A stretch of DNA of 64,000 nucleotides, taken from NCBI RefSeq assembly GCF_050003625.1, contig NC_134399.1, positions 220,652,975 to 220,716,974 on the forward strand, given 5' to 3'. This document shows, one piece after another, positions 11,750 through 26,700 of the stretch. Every line of letters begins with the position of its first letter. Position 1 is the first letter of the stretch. The DNA comes from Haematobia irritans (lineage: Eukaryota; Arthropoda; Insecta; Diptera; Muscidae). Position numbers and translations under genes: made by a program. The notes under the pieces were generated by a model. That model was not told the DNA's origin. It saw only the letters and a list, made by a program, of their open reading frames with translations, and ran no database searches.

Positions 11750-14700
11750 CTAAATAGACACAATCGGTTAATATTAGTGTATAAACAATGTTAAAATGCA
11801 AAATAGTATACCTCGGATGCAGCAACCTTAGTACTACAGTGACTACAGATGTAGGGCAGTTCATCGGGATGTTTGAGCGCCACATGATGCCGAATGACTC
11901 TTTGGTCACCATCCATTAAGCTACAGTAAATACACGAAAATTTTCTATACATTTGAGGAACCATTGTTTCATGGTCATCTAATATATGCTTTTCCAGTAG
12001 ATTCGAGTGATAAAATGTTTTTCCAGTACAATCTGTAGAAATAAAGAAAAATTGTGTTAAAGCAAATATTGCTGATGAATGCTGTTGTGTTTTGTTTGTA
12101 CTCACATGGACATGGAATTTTTTGTACATTTTTGGAAATTTTATCCTTAGTGTAACCAGGCTTTTCAGCTCTTTCGACCCCAGGACATTTGAATACTTTA
12201 CATTTGTCTATGTTAGATGGGTGCAGCTCTTTTTGATGAATGATGACATTGTAAGCCTCACAGCTTCTATAAGAACAAACAGAGCATTGATAGACCATAT
12301 GCTGATGTTGTGCTTTTATATGATCCAATAATTGATTTGGCATGGTTATGGCTCCCTCAATCAAATTGCAATAGGGACATTCCAAGTATTCATTTGTCAT
12401 TAACTCACGGCTATGTTTTGCCAAATGATCGAGAAATTGGTTTGAATCATCTGTTGAATAATAACAATCGTCAACCATGCATTTGTATAAACCCAAATAT
12501 TTGACATTTTCTGGGTGAATGCGATATACAGGTCTCGCCACTCCTAGAGGCTTTGGTTCTTCTACAATTTTATGTAAAGAAGGTCGGGGTGGTGTTATCA
12601 ATTGATTGTCGCAAATTTCAATATGACAACGCTTTGACGCTTCCTTCGACGACAATCGAGGAGGCGATATTGCACTCTTAACACACTTTTCATTTGCATG
12701 TATATGCTTTTGATCCAATTGATATGTGGAATTATCAAAGGTCTCATCCAAGCAAGCCTCATTACATACGGGTATATCATCATCCGGCTCTCCGTTTTGC
12801 ATTTCTCTTGGTATGGCATTACATATTTGTTCTTCGTTGACGCTTTGCTCTTCCTCTTCGGGTCCATCACTTATTGCTGCCAGTACACATGTTTCCACAT
12901 TACTTTCAATGGCCTGACGTTGATCATGATGTTCTCTCAAATGTTTCATTACATTTGCTTTATTCAGTTGAACAAAATTACAAATTTTACAATAGTGCAT
13001 CTGAATAGTCATTATATTGGATGGATAGCGATACATAATTTGTACACTTGAATTCTTACAGGGTTTGGAATGTAATATATGCGATTCAATGTCTGCTTCA
13101 AATGGTTTGGCCAATTTACATCCTGAACATTGATAGGCGTATTCACCGGTATGTGAGGCATAATGATCGTATAAATTCATAAAAGGTTCTATTAGTTCAT
13201 CTTCGCAAAAAGGGCATAGGACAGAATATGTGGTTAATCCATGATTACTTGCTTTCGAGGAGGTTGCTTCTTTGGCAAAGGGAGTATTTGCTATAAGCTC
13301 ATCTAATTGGTTGGATGTTAATCTAGATACATACGATTCCGATTTGTGCATGCGGACATAATGATTTGTCAAGTCTGAAGGTCTGGAGCTACAAAGGGCA
13401 CAGAAGGTAGTATTATTGGATATCATGGATGGGTCATTGTTAGGCCTTTTTCGTAAAGTTTTTTTGCCATCTGTGGATTTTTTTCTGTTACAGTTCGTGG
13501 AGACAGGCATACTGCGTGAGGCAACTAAGTGTACGTCTAAAACATCCGCTTTCTTTGGTCTGGAGAGCTTCTGTATTTCATCTTTGGTTAATGGATTTAA
13601 TAGAACTATGGGTTGATTTTCTATGATATTTCTTTTTAGTTTAGCTAAACGAAATTTTTCAAAATCATTTAATTCTGAATCAGAATCGGAATCGGAACTA
13701 CTGCTGTTGTTTGCCCAGAAATCTGACTGTGAATTTCTCCTAGAGGCGACTGAAGAGCGTTTGCTTTGGAGGGATCTTCCTTTTTTGCACAATAGTGAGC
13801 TTGTGGCGGTTTTGTTTGAAGTCAGTGAATAATTAGTTTCACTGTCATCCGTTGAATTTTCTCCTTCCGAATTCACATTCTTCACAAATGATTGCGGGGA
13901 TGATGGGCAAGAACTAAAATCAGCACCATCACGTGAATCCTCAGACTCTGGATTTAATTGTTTCGATATGGCGGTACGAGCTTGCATACTTGAACGCCGC
14001 TTATTATCATTTTGATAGTCTGTAGATTGTTGTCCACATAACAATTCTGATATTAATGTTTGAGCATGGATGCTTGAACGTCTCTTTGATCCAATAAGCT
14101 GGGGCAAAGAGTTTTGTATTTGTTCGAAGCCTTTAAAGGAACATTCTAATTCTTTGAAAAGACGATCAGCTGTTATATGGTATTTGCCTTTTCTCTTTGC
14201 ATTGTCCGGGGCATTCAAAGATTCGCTAGAGCCGTTCACGCTTTGCGATTTATTTTCTGTTGCAAGAGGTCTGTCCAACGTGTCCTGATCAACTTTCTTC
14301 ATTAAATCTTCATTTTCCAAGGAGTTTGTTTTGTTTTCCTTATTTGCCTTGTGATTTTCGCCAGTTTTTACAACATTTTCGTTCACCTTATTGGGCCGAC
14401 TTTCCTCACCAACTATCCTCTCAATGCATGCCATTTGAGTTTGTTCATTCGTTGGCTTATTTGGCTTTGGCGAATTGTTATTATTAACATTGTCATTATG
14501 ATTATTTTTTTTCGTATTCACAGGTTTTTTATGTGATTCCCACATGGAAGCAATTCTTCCTTCGTATGGTTGCAAGGTATCCATAAGTATTGAACATATA
14601 GTTTCTGTGTTTTTTCTTGCGAATGCCATTTCGGACAGTTTTTGACGCTTAGGGGATCCTTTATTGGTACTATTTTCTGCTTCCGATTCTGACGACATAT

Positions 14701-17700
14701 CGTTGATTAATTTTCGTTTTTTCTCGCAATGGCCAGATTTTTCTTGTCGTGGTGAGCCCATATTTTGATTATTTAATAGTGCAATTGCTCTTTGATCGAG
14801 ACAGTTTATTTGTTCACAGTCATCAAGGGCACTCACATCATTTTTATGATTGTTCTCATCACCCGTTGTTATACTGTACGATTGTTTATCTGAACAAAAG
14901 TTAACATTCTCATCCAAAGTTGCAATTTCATTGTTTTCGTTTGGTATGATAGGACAAGAGTCTTCATCTTCTGAATCTAGTGATATTGTGTCGATTATCA
15001 TAGGAATAGATGAGAATTTTTTGTTCTCATTTTGATTTTTGCATTTTACATTTACTTTTTCATTTGCATTCGTATGGAAATCTTTCATTTGTTCTCGAGC
15101 ATGTACATTTTTATTATTAATTTTATTATGATCACCGGAAACCTCTTCAATTTGCCTTAACAATTCATCTGAAATTTGATTTAAAAAATCACCCGTCGCT
15201 TGCTTTTCCTTGACTTCAGGATTGCTAGGCGATTTAGTTTCAATGTTTTTGTTAGCACTATTTGGAATTTCTTTGGCATTATTTTTGTGTTCATCTTCAT
15301 CATCGGAGCATAGATTAATATATTGATTTTTTACATCATCACTGAATATTTTAACTATTTCCTGAGGAATTTTCTAAAGGGAGAAAATGTAAGAGAATAA
15401 AATTTTGTTGAATATACACAATAGAGATATCGTGGTATAAAGATGATGATGATGTGCATGAAAATAAGTTTGGTTGAGAAATTCAATTTAATATCTCAGC
15501 AAAAAAAAAAAATGGAAGGCACCACTTTAAAAGCACTTCCAAAAATGTGCTACCAAAGAAGTTCTTTATTTTAACTACATAGGAAGTTCTTTTAGTTCTA
15601 TTTTTTATAACTTGCATTTTTCATATTTTTAATGAGTAATTTTAACTTTTTTATCTCACATAGGTTAAAACCCGATTAAGAATTAATAAAATGGTATAAA
15701 TTATTAACCCTTTCACTACCGAAATAAACCTATTGATAAAAACTTTTATTTTTCTTCTGTTTTTACTTGTACTAAAAGCATGTAACATAGAACAAAAATT
15801 GTCATTTTGAAAACCTACCTCAATTACTTCAACAGCTATATGAACTTGTTCTGAAAACCTGATTTTCCAATTGTGACCAAATGGACTTACGAAAATAACA
15901 TCTTTCAAAGTGTGAGAAAAAAATACCGCAAAGAAAACCGTAAAAGTATAAGCTATAGTTTTTGTATAAATGTCCATTTACTAGAAACATACAGTACAAA
16001 AATTGTCTCAAATTTTCGTATTTTTCGATTATTGTTAAAGAAGTTTATAAAAATTTATTTTAGACCTCACCAATATGGACAATATTTATAGCTTATTTAG
16101 ATTAAAGCCTCTACTTTAAAATAACATCGAGAAATAAATCGAAACTAAGTGGGAAAATAGAATTTGATGTCTTTTTCGAATGTCCTTCTAAGTGGACATC
16201 AGTACACACAAAAAAAAAAAAATTGTTTCTGATTCAATCACAAAATTAATTGATCCAACTAATTTTTTGATTGAAATGGCTTTAATCACAGTATCAATTA
16301 AAAAATTAATTGACAGTCAATTAAAAAATTAATTGATCCAATTAAAAAAATAATTAATTGTATTTGGCAACACTGTAACATGAAAGAGTAATTTTTCTGC
16401 GACTGCTGACTTATCTGAGTTTTTTTAAATTTAACAACAAGTTATCCATATATTTTTTAATGAAAACAATCTACATCATTCCTGCTGTGCGGAAAACATC
16501 GAGTTATTTGGATTTTCACAATAATCAACAGCCATCTCAAGTTTTAATTTTTGGCATTATCTTCATTTGTTTACCGTGCTATTTTCTTCAGTTCTTCTTT
16601 ACATAAACACACCTACATTTAATGGCGCCCGCAACATCAAATATTGTTTGCCCAGTGTGCAAAGAAAATTTAACAAAAACATCTGGTGGTGTCTCCTGTT
16701 TTATATGTTGCAACTGGTTTCATCGTAAAAACTGTTCGCAAATTACGGATGATGCTTATAATTTGCTAGCTAAAAATAAAATTATACGCTGGCGATGTCA
16801 AGAGTGTTCGTCCTTCAGCATATTGCATGACGATGAAAAAATATGGAAAGCTCTTAATTCTTTGACGTCAAAATTAGACAATCTAATTCAGAGCCTGCCG
16901 TCTACTATTAAGAAGGAGATTGACAATAGCTTTTCCTCCATAAAACAAGAGATTGATGCCAGTCTTTACTCTATCAAAAACTCGATCGAAGAGGAAAGGT
17001 CATCGAATAGAGAGTATCAGTCCCTAGTTAATGCCAGATTGGATGCTTTGGAGCGCGAAAACCATAAAGTACGACAACAACAATGTAGAAACGATATTCT
17101 CGTCTACGGTCTGCCACCTAATGTTGAACCATCCCTAATGGCCATAAATATAGGGAAAGCAGTTGGTGTTGATGTAAAGATGGAGGATATTGACTGCTGT
17201 TTCTGGCTGGGTAAATCTAAGAAGACGATGTTAATTAAATTCTGTTCTGCCATTAAAAGAGATGAATTAATGAAGAAATACTTCATCAAGAAAAATCTCA
17301 AGCTGAACCAAATCGTTCCAACTGAAATAGGATCAAGGATTTACTTAAATGATAATCTGGCTCCAGCGGCTGTCAAAGCGAAAAATATATGCAGAAGTCT
17401 ACAGAAGAACAGACATATAAAAAACTTCCGTATAATTGCATCAATTCCTGCTGCCAGGGTAACTCACATCAATGGTGATAAATCATTTTATAATGCTTTT
17501 CAGCTATCCTCATTTGCATCCGAATGCGGCGAAGGAAACTTTTTAATACATCGTCGCCCGGGTCGCAGAAGTGCTGCACCTCAATCCGCTATTATTGGAA
17601 CGCCTCGGTTTGGAACTCCTTCCGCAAATTGATGGATGGTAATTGGATCTATGGTTGGGTGGGTGGGTAAGGATATGTGGTTTATGCTGGCATAAACTAC

Positions 17701-20700
17701 ATATCGTTACACTAGACTCTAATTACTACTTCCATTTGTTATGGTAGGGTGGGTGGGTTAGTTATCGGGCTAATTCTATTTGACTGCTAATCTGAGGGAA
17801 GTTTCGTTCATTTACCTCGTATGCTTATGCTTATGATTATTACTATTATCTATTTACTAACTTTTTCCTTTGGAAATTTCCTTTGTTTTTATTTATTTAC
17901 TTTATTTCTATATATTGAGCGAGAATTCCTTCATTTTTTGCAGTTCATGATATAATTAGCCCGATTCGATGATTTCGAATGTTTTCTCTTAGCTTCATTG
18001 TAGTCAGCAATGGAAGAATATGTTTTTTTTTATGTTATTAATTTTTAGGTTTTACATTTTCCTAACGCACATTTTTATAAATTCTTATTATGATTTCGGC
18101 TAGCTGTATTGGTGATATTGTCAGTGACGACTCTTATATTCAAAGATTCTGCACTGGTAATAATTTAAATATTGGATTTTTTAATGCTCAGTCCTTGAAA
18201 CCGAGTTATTCATCTTCTAAATTCGATGAGGTGAACAACATTTTGAGTAATGGACTATTGAATATTATAGGAGTCTCGGAAACATGGCTTAAATCTTACG
18301 TTCCCACTAAATCAGTGAATATATCGGGATATAATCTTTTTCGGAACGATCGTTCCGGCAGACGCGGAGGAGGCGTCGGATTATACGTATCTAAAAGTCT
18401 TAAAAGTAGAATTGTGGCTACATTATCTGATTCAAATTCTTGCGAAGCATTGTTTGTGAATATAACTTCTGGAAACTTAAATTTAGTTGTTGGGATTGTT
18501 TACCTGCCGACTGGTGATATTGACGCATTAGAAACGTTTACTACTGATATTGTTAATAGATTTTCTAATGTTATTATTATTGGTGACTTCAACTGTGATA
18601 TTTTGGATCCTAGGAAATATTCTATTCTTAAGTTCATGCTTACGCGGTGTAATTTGGCTGTTTTGCACAATGATATTCCGACACATTTTGATGTGACAAG
18701 GCATTCTTCTTCTTTAATTGATTACGCTTTGGTTAGTGATCCAGGTGCAATCGTCAGTAGTAGTCAGTTCAATTTCCCTGCTCTTAGATCCAACCATGCT
18801 TTTATGCTAGTGCAATATCGTCTACCTATGTGCAATGTGCCTGAATATGTCACTTTTCGTGATTACGAATCAGTTGATATGGGATACTTATTAAATGACT
18901 TATTCTCTAATGATTTTGTCCCTATTTACAGAACTAATAATACTGATGTGCAACTTTTCCACTTGAATAGTATACTGATTAATTTGTTCGAACATCATGT
19001 TCCCGAAAAGACACGTCTGATTAGGCACGGCAAACCAATTTGGTATGATGATAGGAACATAAAGGATGCTATCATTAACAGAGATCTGGCATATGCGGCT
19101 TATTTGGAGTCGAACTCAACTAGGGATAAACTTATATATAGAGAGTATAATGCTATTGTTCGGAGAAATATAAGACGTGCTAAGCGATCATATGGTGTTC
19201 GCTTGTTCAGCGGAACTACAAGTTCTAAAGATCTCTGGTCCAAGATTCGCTCGACTGGTGGTCTTGATTCTGAAACTTCCTGTAATGCCAACTGTGATAT
19301 AGATGTTGATAACTTGAACAATTATTATACTAATGTGTCGTCCCTTTTTTCGCCTAGTTTAAGTACTTCTTACACTTCTGATATGCGTGACAATCGTCTC
19401 AATTTTCGTAGAGTTGATCCCTTTGAATTACATAGTGCAATATTTAGTATTAGGTCTAATGCTATTGGGACAGATCATATCCCAATACGGTTTATCAAGT
19501 TGATATTTCCGTATATACAACAGCACATTCTCCACCTGTTCAATACTATCTTAATGACTTGCAACTTTCCCTTGGCATGGAAGCTGGCAAGAGTCATTCC
19601 ACTAAGGAAAAAAGGTACATCAGGTTTTAATTGTTCTGATTACCGACCCATCTCTATTCTGCCTGCCTTGTCGAAAGCTTTCGAAATATTAATTAAGGAT
19701 CAGTTAGTGGATCATCTCAATCGTTTCTCGTTGGTGGATACTAGTCAATCCGGTTTTAGGAGGTTTCATAGCACTACCTCGCTTATGATCAAGTTGACTG
19801 ATGATATCAGGCGTGCGATGGATAATCGTAACCCAGCCATTCTGGCTGCTCTGGATCTGAGCAAAGCTTTTGACTCTGTAGATCACAACATCCTGTGCTA
19901 TAAACTTAATCATGAATTCAACTTGTCAGTGTCATCATGCGAGCTAATGTCCTCGTTTCTGTCTGGTCGTTCGCAGTTCGTGTCATATCGGGATCAATGT
20001 TCGGGTGTCAACACGATACTTGCCGGGGTACCCCAGGGCTCTATATTGGGACCGATTCTATTTACGTTGTATGTGAATGACCTACATCTTTACGTTCGGC
20101 ATGTTAACTTAGCTATATATGCTGACGATATTCAGTTGCTAAGTACAAGTAATACGGAGGATCTGGATACCTGTGTCCAATCTAGATGATGATATTGGTC
20201 GTATCTGTGAATGGGCCCGTTGCAATAAACTTAGGATTAATGTAGATAAGACTAAATGTATAGTATTTGGTGGATCTCACAATTTACGTGCTAATAATTG
20301 TATTGTTGTCCAGAATAGTGTTGTCGTTCCGTCTAGTTGTATTACTTCGCTCGGATTCGAACTTGACACCGGTCTTACATTTGGCTCACATATCGCCCAT
20401 GTGTGTGCGAAATTGAATTTTGTACTTAAGAAGTTATATTCCCTTAATGTTATATTTCCTACACAAATTAAATATATGTTGGCACATTCCTTGCTCATGC
20501 CGCATATACTTTACGGTATTGAGGTCTATACGGGTGCTAATCGATCCTGCGTTAACAGACTTATTTCGTGTTTTCATGGTATTCTTCGTTTTGTTTACGG
20601 CCAGCTATGTAGGAGGGACTACGACTACTTTGCTTCGCAGTTCTTGGGTTGTTCTTTTAACGATTTTGTATCCATAAAATGTCTTTGTTTCTCTTTTAAT

Positions 20701-23700
20701 GTCATAAAACGCAGACAACCTTCTTATCTTCTGCATAACTTCAATTTTTTACACTCCACAAGAAATTCACAACTCCGTGTGGAACATTTCAGTCACAACA
20801 TTTTTGAGAAATCTTTTGCAATTCGCATAACAAGGCTATGGAACCATTTGCCTGCTATTGCTAAGGATTTTTCAATTTCTTCTCATACATTTAAAGATAG
20901 ATTGATTTTGCATTTTCATAATAATCGTTTGAACTAGTCATGTTTCTCACTGACAATAATTTTATCACCATTTATTTTTTTCATAATTATTTTATTTTTT
21001 TTTTTATAAAAGTGTGCGTTAGGTTTTTTAGTTTTAGGATATTAGTTTTAAACATCACATTTCTTTGTTTTTATTTTCATAATTTTCATATATATTTCGT
21101 TTTATTATAGTATTTTTCACTTAATGTTTTTAAAATATGTATTAGTTAGTTTAATCATTTCAAGCAAATACCTGTAATCATTTGTATTATCTATCAACAT
21201 ATAGTCCGCATGGGCTCGGTTTGATTAAATAAAGATGAATATGAATAATTAATATTATTAATTTGTGTGATTGATTTTTATTTCAATTAAAACATTTGTC
21301 GATTCAATTAAATTTTTAATTGAATATTTTTTAAAACTCAATTAGGACTTTAATTGGAAAAATTTTCGTGAATTTTTTTTCTGTGTAGTGAAAGGGTTAA
21401 AATTTTATCGAAAAACATCGAATCGAGAAAAATTATGAATTTTTGAAAATATTTGAGGTCATTGTCTAATGCTAAAAATCATAAAAAATTATAAAAATTA
21501 TTGATTTGGCAAAATATTACAAAATTTTTTAATTCAGGAGCGATGCAAATTCAGTGCAACGGTAATTGAAATGGTGGACATCGGTCCTATGACAAACCCA
21601 TGTTAAATTCATCGTTTCTGCGCCACTTTTGAACCACTTATAGATCCAAAAGGAACAATTTTAATGGAGTAGTATCCTGTTGTTGTTGTAAAGGGTGATT
21701 TGTTAAGAGCTTGATAACTTTTTAAAAAAAAAAACGCATAAAATTTGCAAAATCTCATCGGTTCTTTATTTGAAACGTTAGATTGGTCCATGACATTTAC
21801 TTTTTGAAGATAATTTCATTTAAATGTTGACCGCGGCTGCGTCTTAGGTGGTCCATTCGGAAAGTCCAATTTTGGGCAACTTTTTCGAGCATTTCGGCCG
21901 GAATAGCCCGAATTTCTTCGGAAATGTTGTCTTCCAAAGCTGGAATAGTTGCTGGCTTATTTCTGTAGACTTTAGACTTGACGTAGCCCCACAAAAAATA
22001 GTCTAAAGGCGTCAAATCGCATGATCTTGGTGGCCAACTTACCGGTCCATTTCTTGAGATGAATTGTTCTCCGAAGTTTTCCCTCAAAATGGCCATAGAA
22101 TCGCGAGCTGTGTGGCATGTAGCGCCATCTTGTTGAAACCACATGTCAACCAAGTTCAGTTCTTCCATTTTTGGCAACAAAAAGTTTGTTAGCATCGAAC
22201 GATAGCGATCGCCATTCACCGTAACGTTGCGTCCAACAGCATCTTTGAAAAAATACGGTCCAATGATTCCACCAGCGTACAAACCACACCAAACAGTGCA
22301 TTTTTCGGGATGCATGGGCAGTTCTTGAACGGCTTCTGGTTGCTCTTCACTCCAAATGCGGCAATTTTGCTTATTTACGTAGCCATTCAACCAGAAATGA
22401 GCCTCATCGCTGAACAAAATTTGTCGATAAAAAAGCGGATTTTCTGCCAACTTTTCTAGGGCCCATTCACTGAAAATTCGACGTTGTGGCAGATCGTAAG
22501 TCTATTCATGATGAAATGTCAAAGCATACTGAGCATCTTTCTCTTTGACACCATGTCTGAAATCCCACGTGATCTGTCAAATACTAATGCATGAAAATCC
22601 TAACCTCAAAAGAATCACCCTTTATTATTGATAGTATATTAATGTTAGAATTAAGAGAATTGTTTTGAGTAGTATTTACAATGTTGTTTTAAGTAACTGT
22701 ATAAGGCCTTTGTAAGGCTTAGTTACATATGAAAATAGATAAATAAAATTTTACTACGTTTTGTATGTTTATTTTGTTTTGCCTAAATATGAAATGTATC
22801 ATGTGCCCATTGCTTATTATATGCTCTACATATTATGATCAAAATCGATACATTAGGCAACTGCTTAAAGTTTATAAAGTAAAAATTATGAAAATTCTTT
22901 ACTTTATAATGTATGTTAAATTGGTGGTTTTTATACGATTTATTCTAAATCGGGCTTTTAAGATCTCTAAATATGCAAATAAAAAGACTTTACTTCATTT
23001 TTTTATCCGACGTTTCGTTGGTAATTTCCAACTTCTTCTGGGATGAATTTTATTGAAATCTGGCAACGATAGAAGTACCAACAACCAAAGATAATTGAGT
23101 ATAACAAGATTAAGCATTGTGCTCTTATAAAGAGAAAGCAAATGTCAAGGTGTAGAGGGCTATGAGAAAAAAATTGTTTTGTCAATTTTTTCCAAAGCAG
23201 CTCTGCCCAGGAATAAATTCATAACGACAATATTCACATAAAATCATAATGAATATTCGCTTTAAAATACACATACGTTTTATTTTAATTTTCTACAATC
23301 ATTTCGGTATTGCTTTTGTGGGTTTTTATTCAGAAATGTATGAAAAACACAAATGTTATGATATTTTCCGACGCAAACGGCAGTACATTTGAGAGACACG
23401 TCGACGCAAACTTTATGATATTTTGTTGGCAGAGTCCTCTGGTGCTTCAGTTTTGCTATGACAAGACTGCATCTTCTTCTCAATTATCTTTGCCAACAAC
23501 TGTATACAGTAGTAAGTTCGGCCGGGCCGAATCTTAAATACTCACCACCATGAATCAAATATAATAGTTTCCTTTGAAAATTTCAGGGAGGTTTGATGAC
23601 AGATATTTTCCCAAGCAGATCAGTGCGCCTTCTCTACCCTCAATAAGTGAAATCGGTCTATATGGAGGCCTTACCAAATGGACCGATAAAACTAAATCAT

Positions 23701-26700
23701 ATACACTTTGTTATGGGTCTGTAATGCTAGTATATTTTCAATTTGTGGCAAATCGGATAAAAACTACAATTTCTAGAAACCCTAGGAGTTAAACGGGAGT
23801 TCGTTGTAATGGGGGCTATACCAAAACATGGAAGGATACAAACTACGGATTCTAGAAGCCCAGGAAATAAAATCGGGAGATCGGCCTATATGGGGGCTAT
23901 ATCAAAACATCGACCGATAATCACCATTTTCGGCACATCACTTTATTTTCCTAGAATACCTCTACATTTCCAATTTCAGGCAAATTGGATAGAAAATACA
24001 CTTTCTAGACGCCCAAGAAGTAAAATCGGGAAATCGGTCCATATGGGGGCTATACCAAAACATGGACCGATAGGCACCATTTTCGGTACACTTTTTGATG
24101 GTCCTAAAATACCTCTAGATTTCCAGTTTCAGGTGAATTGGATAAAAACTACATTTACCCCAAATCGGGAGGTCGGTTTATATGGGCACTATATCAAAAC
24201 TTGGACCAATATATCCCATCTTCGAACCTGACCTGCCTGCAAACAAAAGACGAGTCTGTGCCAAATTTCAGGACGATAGCTCCATTATTGAAGGCTGTAG
24301 CGTGATTACAACAGACAGACAGACGGACATGTTTATATCGTCTTAGAATTTCTCCCTGATCAAGAATATATACTTTATATAGTCGGAAATCGATATTTCG
24401 ATGTATTACACACGGAATGACAAACTTATTATACCTCCGTCACCATTCTATGGTGGTGGGTATAAAAACAGAGAGTATTAAGAAAACAAGAGGACGAAAA
24501 TTTCTCTTCTATAAAAACAACAAATGTCAACCGTATAGATGTCGCACGATGCCTGCAGCTTTGGTATAACCGACGTTGCGGTCGAAGCGCTGTTTTGATA
24601 AATTCTTTATTAAGGCGTCGGCAGTTATAATTTCAAATTGTTTGCCAAAAAATTTAATAGAATGAAAAGATTTATATAAAAGAACATTTGTTACTACAAA
24701 GTAGGTTCCAAATCCTATTTTTCGTACGTTTCATAAGGCCGGTAGAGAACTGAACTGGGTGACGCCGACGCTAACTGTATGATATTTGAGAGAAGCGCCG
24801 ACAAAAACTGCATGACATTAGATAAATTTCCTCATGACTGCCACATACTGTCGCAGTTTCGCTTGACAGTTTCGTTCTCTTGTTTTCTTAATACTCTCTG
24901 ACAAAAAGGGGGACAAATTACATCTATGTGGAGTACCATAAGTCAATCTCTAAACTTACATGTAGTCTTTTTTCATATTTTCGATATCATTGTTAAAAGG
25001 TAAAATGTGACGGCACACCAACACCAAGGCAGATTTAGTAAGGTAGTTTTAGTATTAAAAAAACAAAAATGTCAGTCGCCATATTGAAACTTTGATTGTC
25101 AGTCAAATTGAATTAAATTTCTCACTTGTTGAACAATATGTTCAACAAGTTGGAAATTTAAAATAGAGAAAATCTGGAAATGATCGATGTATGCTTCGAA
25201 ATATGATACGGTCTACAAGAATAATTGAAGTAATTCTTACCATCAATTATGAGGATAATTTATTTCGATACTTTTCTGTCATAAATTTAAAGCAAATTGA
25301 AAATTCAAAATTTTTGGTATAAAATAATTTTATTTTGAATTGTTATTTTTATTTGTCACAATTGTCTATTAAACATTGGCGTAGCTACACACAAAAAATT
25401 ATCACCAACATTTTTTCAATTAAACACTTAATTGAATTTGGAAACGGATTCAATTAAAATGTTAATTGATTCAATTAAATATTTAATCAAATCCGAATAA
25501 AAACCAATTAAAAAAATGATTGATATTTGTTACGTTTCCAATTAAAATATTAATTGATTCAATCAATTTGTTAATCAATTCGGAAATAATTTTCAATTAC
25601 AAACGTGATTGAAAATTTTTCCGTTTCCAATTACACATGTGATTGATCCAATCATCTTTGTGATTGAAATTGAATAATTTTGAGCTATGGAAAGAGCGAA
25701 AAGAGAACAAGAGAATGGGTATTTATGCACATTGTTGAATGATGGAGAGATCAGTCTGTGGAAGTAACTCGTAGCGAACGGTTGAGTTTTTCTTTTTCGC
25801 GTAAATTGAAAAACATTATTGGCGACATTCTGTCTGCTGCGTGCGAAATGTGTGCATAAATGCATTGAACGCAACAACAAATCATAGCAAAGGGTTGAAA
25901 TAAATAAAGTGTGCAACAACAAATGGCCACGTGGTAAAGGTTTGAAAAAATATATGGCAGAACGCATTTGAAATTACCTGTGTGGTATTGTAAAAATGGA
26001 AAACAATCTACGGTTATTGAAGGTAAGTAATTGTGAAATGTGAATACCATTTTCCATTTAAGTCTGTTTACATTAAACGGACTAAAATAATATATTTTTA
26101 TTCATTTCTTTTAACATAGTAAGCAATTTTATTTCGTGAAATTGACCAATCAACTCCATCGTTTTATCAAATATGTAAGAATATAAGAATATGTTTGCAA
26201 TCAAAGGAACTTTTAAAATTGTAAATTTTTTTTCACTCCTAGTTTTCTTAAAACCAAGAGCGGTATGGGTTTGTTGGAAGATTCACCTTGATGTTGCGAA
26301 GTAGCGTTTGTATTAAATTGCAGTTTTGTTTTACCTGCCTTTTTCAGTTTGTACCCAAGTAGAGATCAGTATACCTATCTGGTATATAAAATAATGAGCT
26401 CAATTATATAATGGTAAAAAGTTCTCTTTTGAATTTAAAAATATGTATTTTCCATTTATATTTTTTTTCTATTTCCAGAATTTCAAAGTATCATCAATAT
26501 AATACCAAATATTACATTGCTTTCCTATTATTTTTGTCTTTGATTGATTCAAATTTTAATAGACGATTTCAATATGTGGACATTTTGCAAAGGAATTGAT
26601 ACTAAAATTAAATTACCGAGCTCCTTAATACACCTTTTTATGCTAAAAGACTACAACTCCAAAGGAAGATTATAAATCTGCAACCTGGAACTAAGAATTG

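Larger units (their letters stand above)
16359..21243 (+). mobile_element. Near full-length CR1-like LINE, about 4.9 kb
   Basis: It starts 'tgtatttggcaacactg' and ends in a short A-rich tail, 'gattaaataaagatgaatatg'. A 10-bp duplication 'aataattaat' lies at 16349-16358 and 21244-21253. It has two ORFs: a PHD-type ORF1 and an endonuclease-RT ORF2. It is antisense to gene A within intron 2. Only one frameshift was found, so it is young. Assignment to the CR1/Jockey group rests on ORF1 and RT features and is an inference. Confidence 0.85.
16205..21385. mobile_element. TA-flanked element rich in AATTAATTG palindromes, split by a LINE
   Basis: The ends are 'cacacaaaaaaaaa' and 'ttttttttctgtg', between TA at 16203-16204 and TA at 21386-21387. 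The element itself is 16205-16358 plus 21244-21385, packed with 'ttgattcaattaaa' and its complement. It belongs to the family seen at 25388, 32025 and 35480. The LINE lies within it. Confidence 0.65.
15708..21396. mobile_element. piggyBac-like MITE (TTAA), split by a nested insertion
   Basis: The left end CCCTTTCACTAC at 15708 is preceded by TTAA (15704-15707). The right end GTAGTGAAAGGG at 21385-21396 is followed by TTAA (21397-21400). Removing the insertion at 16205-21385 and one copy of its TA leaves about 0.5 kb with perfect 12-bp inverted ends. TTAA duplication with CCC ends is the piggyBac signature (family knowledge). It has no transposase. Confidence 0.7.

Noticed and set aside
11791..12129. 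A separate small zinc-finger gene
   Set aside because: It is exon 4 of gene A with read-through into both introns; splice sites and the gene B counterpart fix the limits at 11812-12032.
15651..16091. Short frames between exon 3 of gene A and the LINE
   Set aside because: They lie in the TTAA-flanked MITE, which has no transposase-like motifs.
25593..26050. Overlapping minus-strand frames of 99-124 codons
   Set aside because: No domain or codon pattern; they lie across the proposed plus-strand promoter and first exon and are chance frames.
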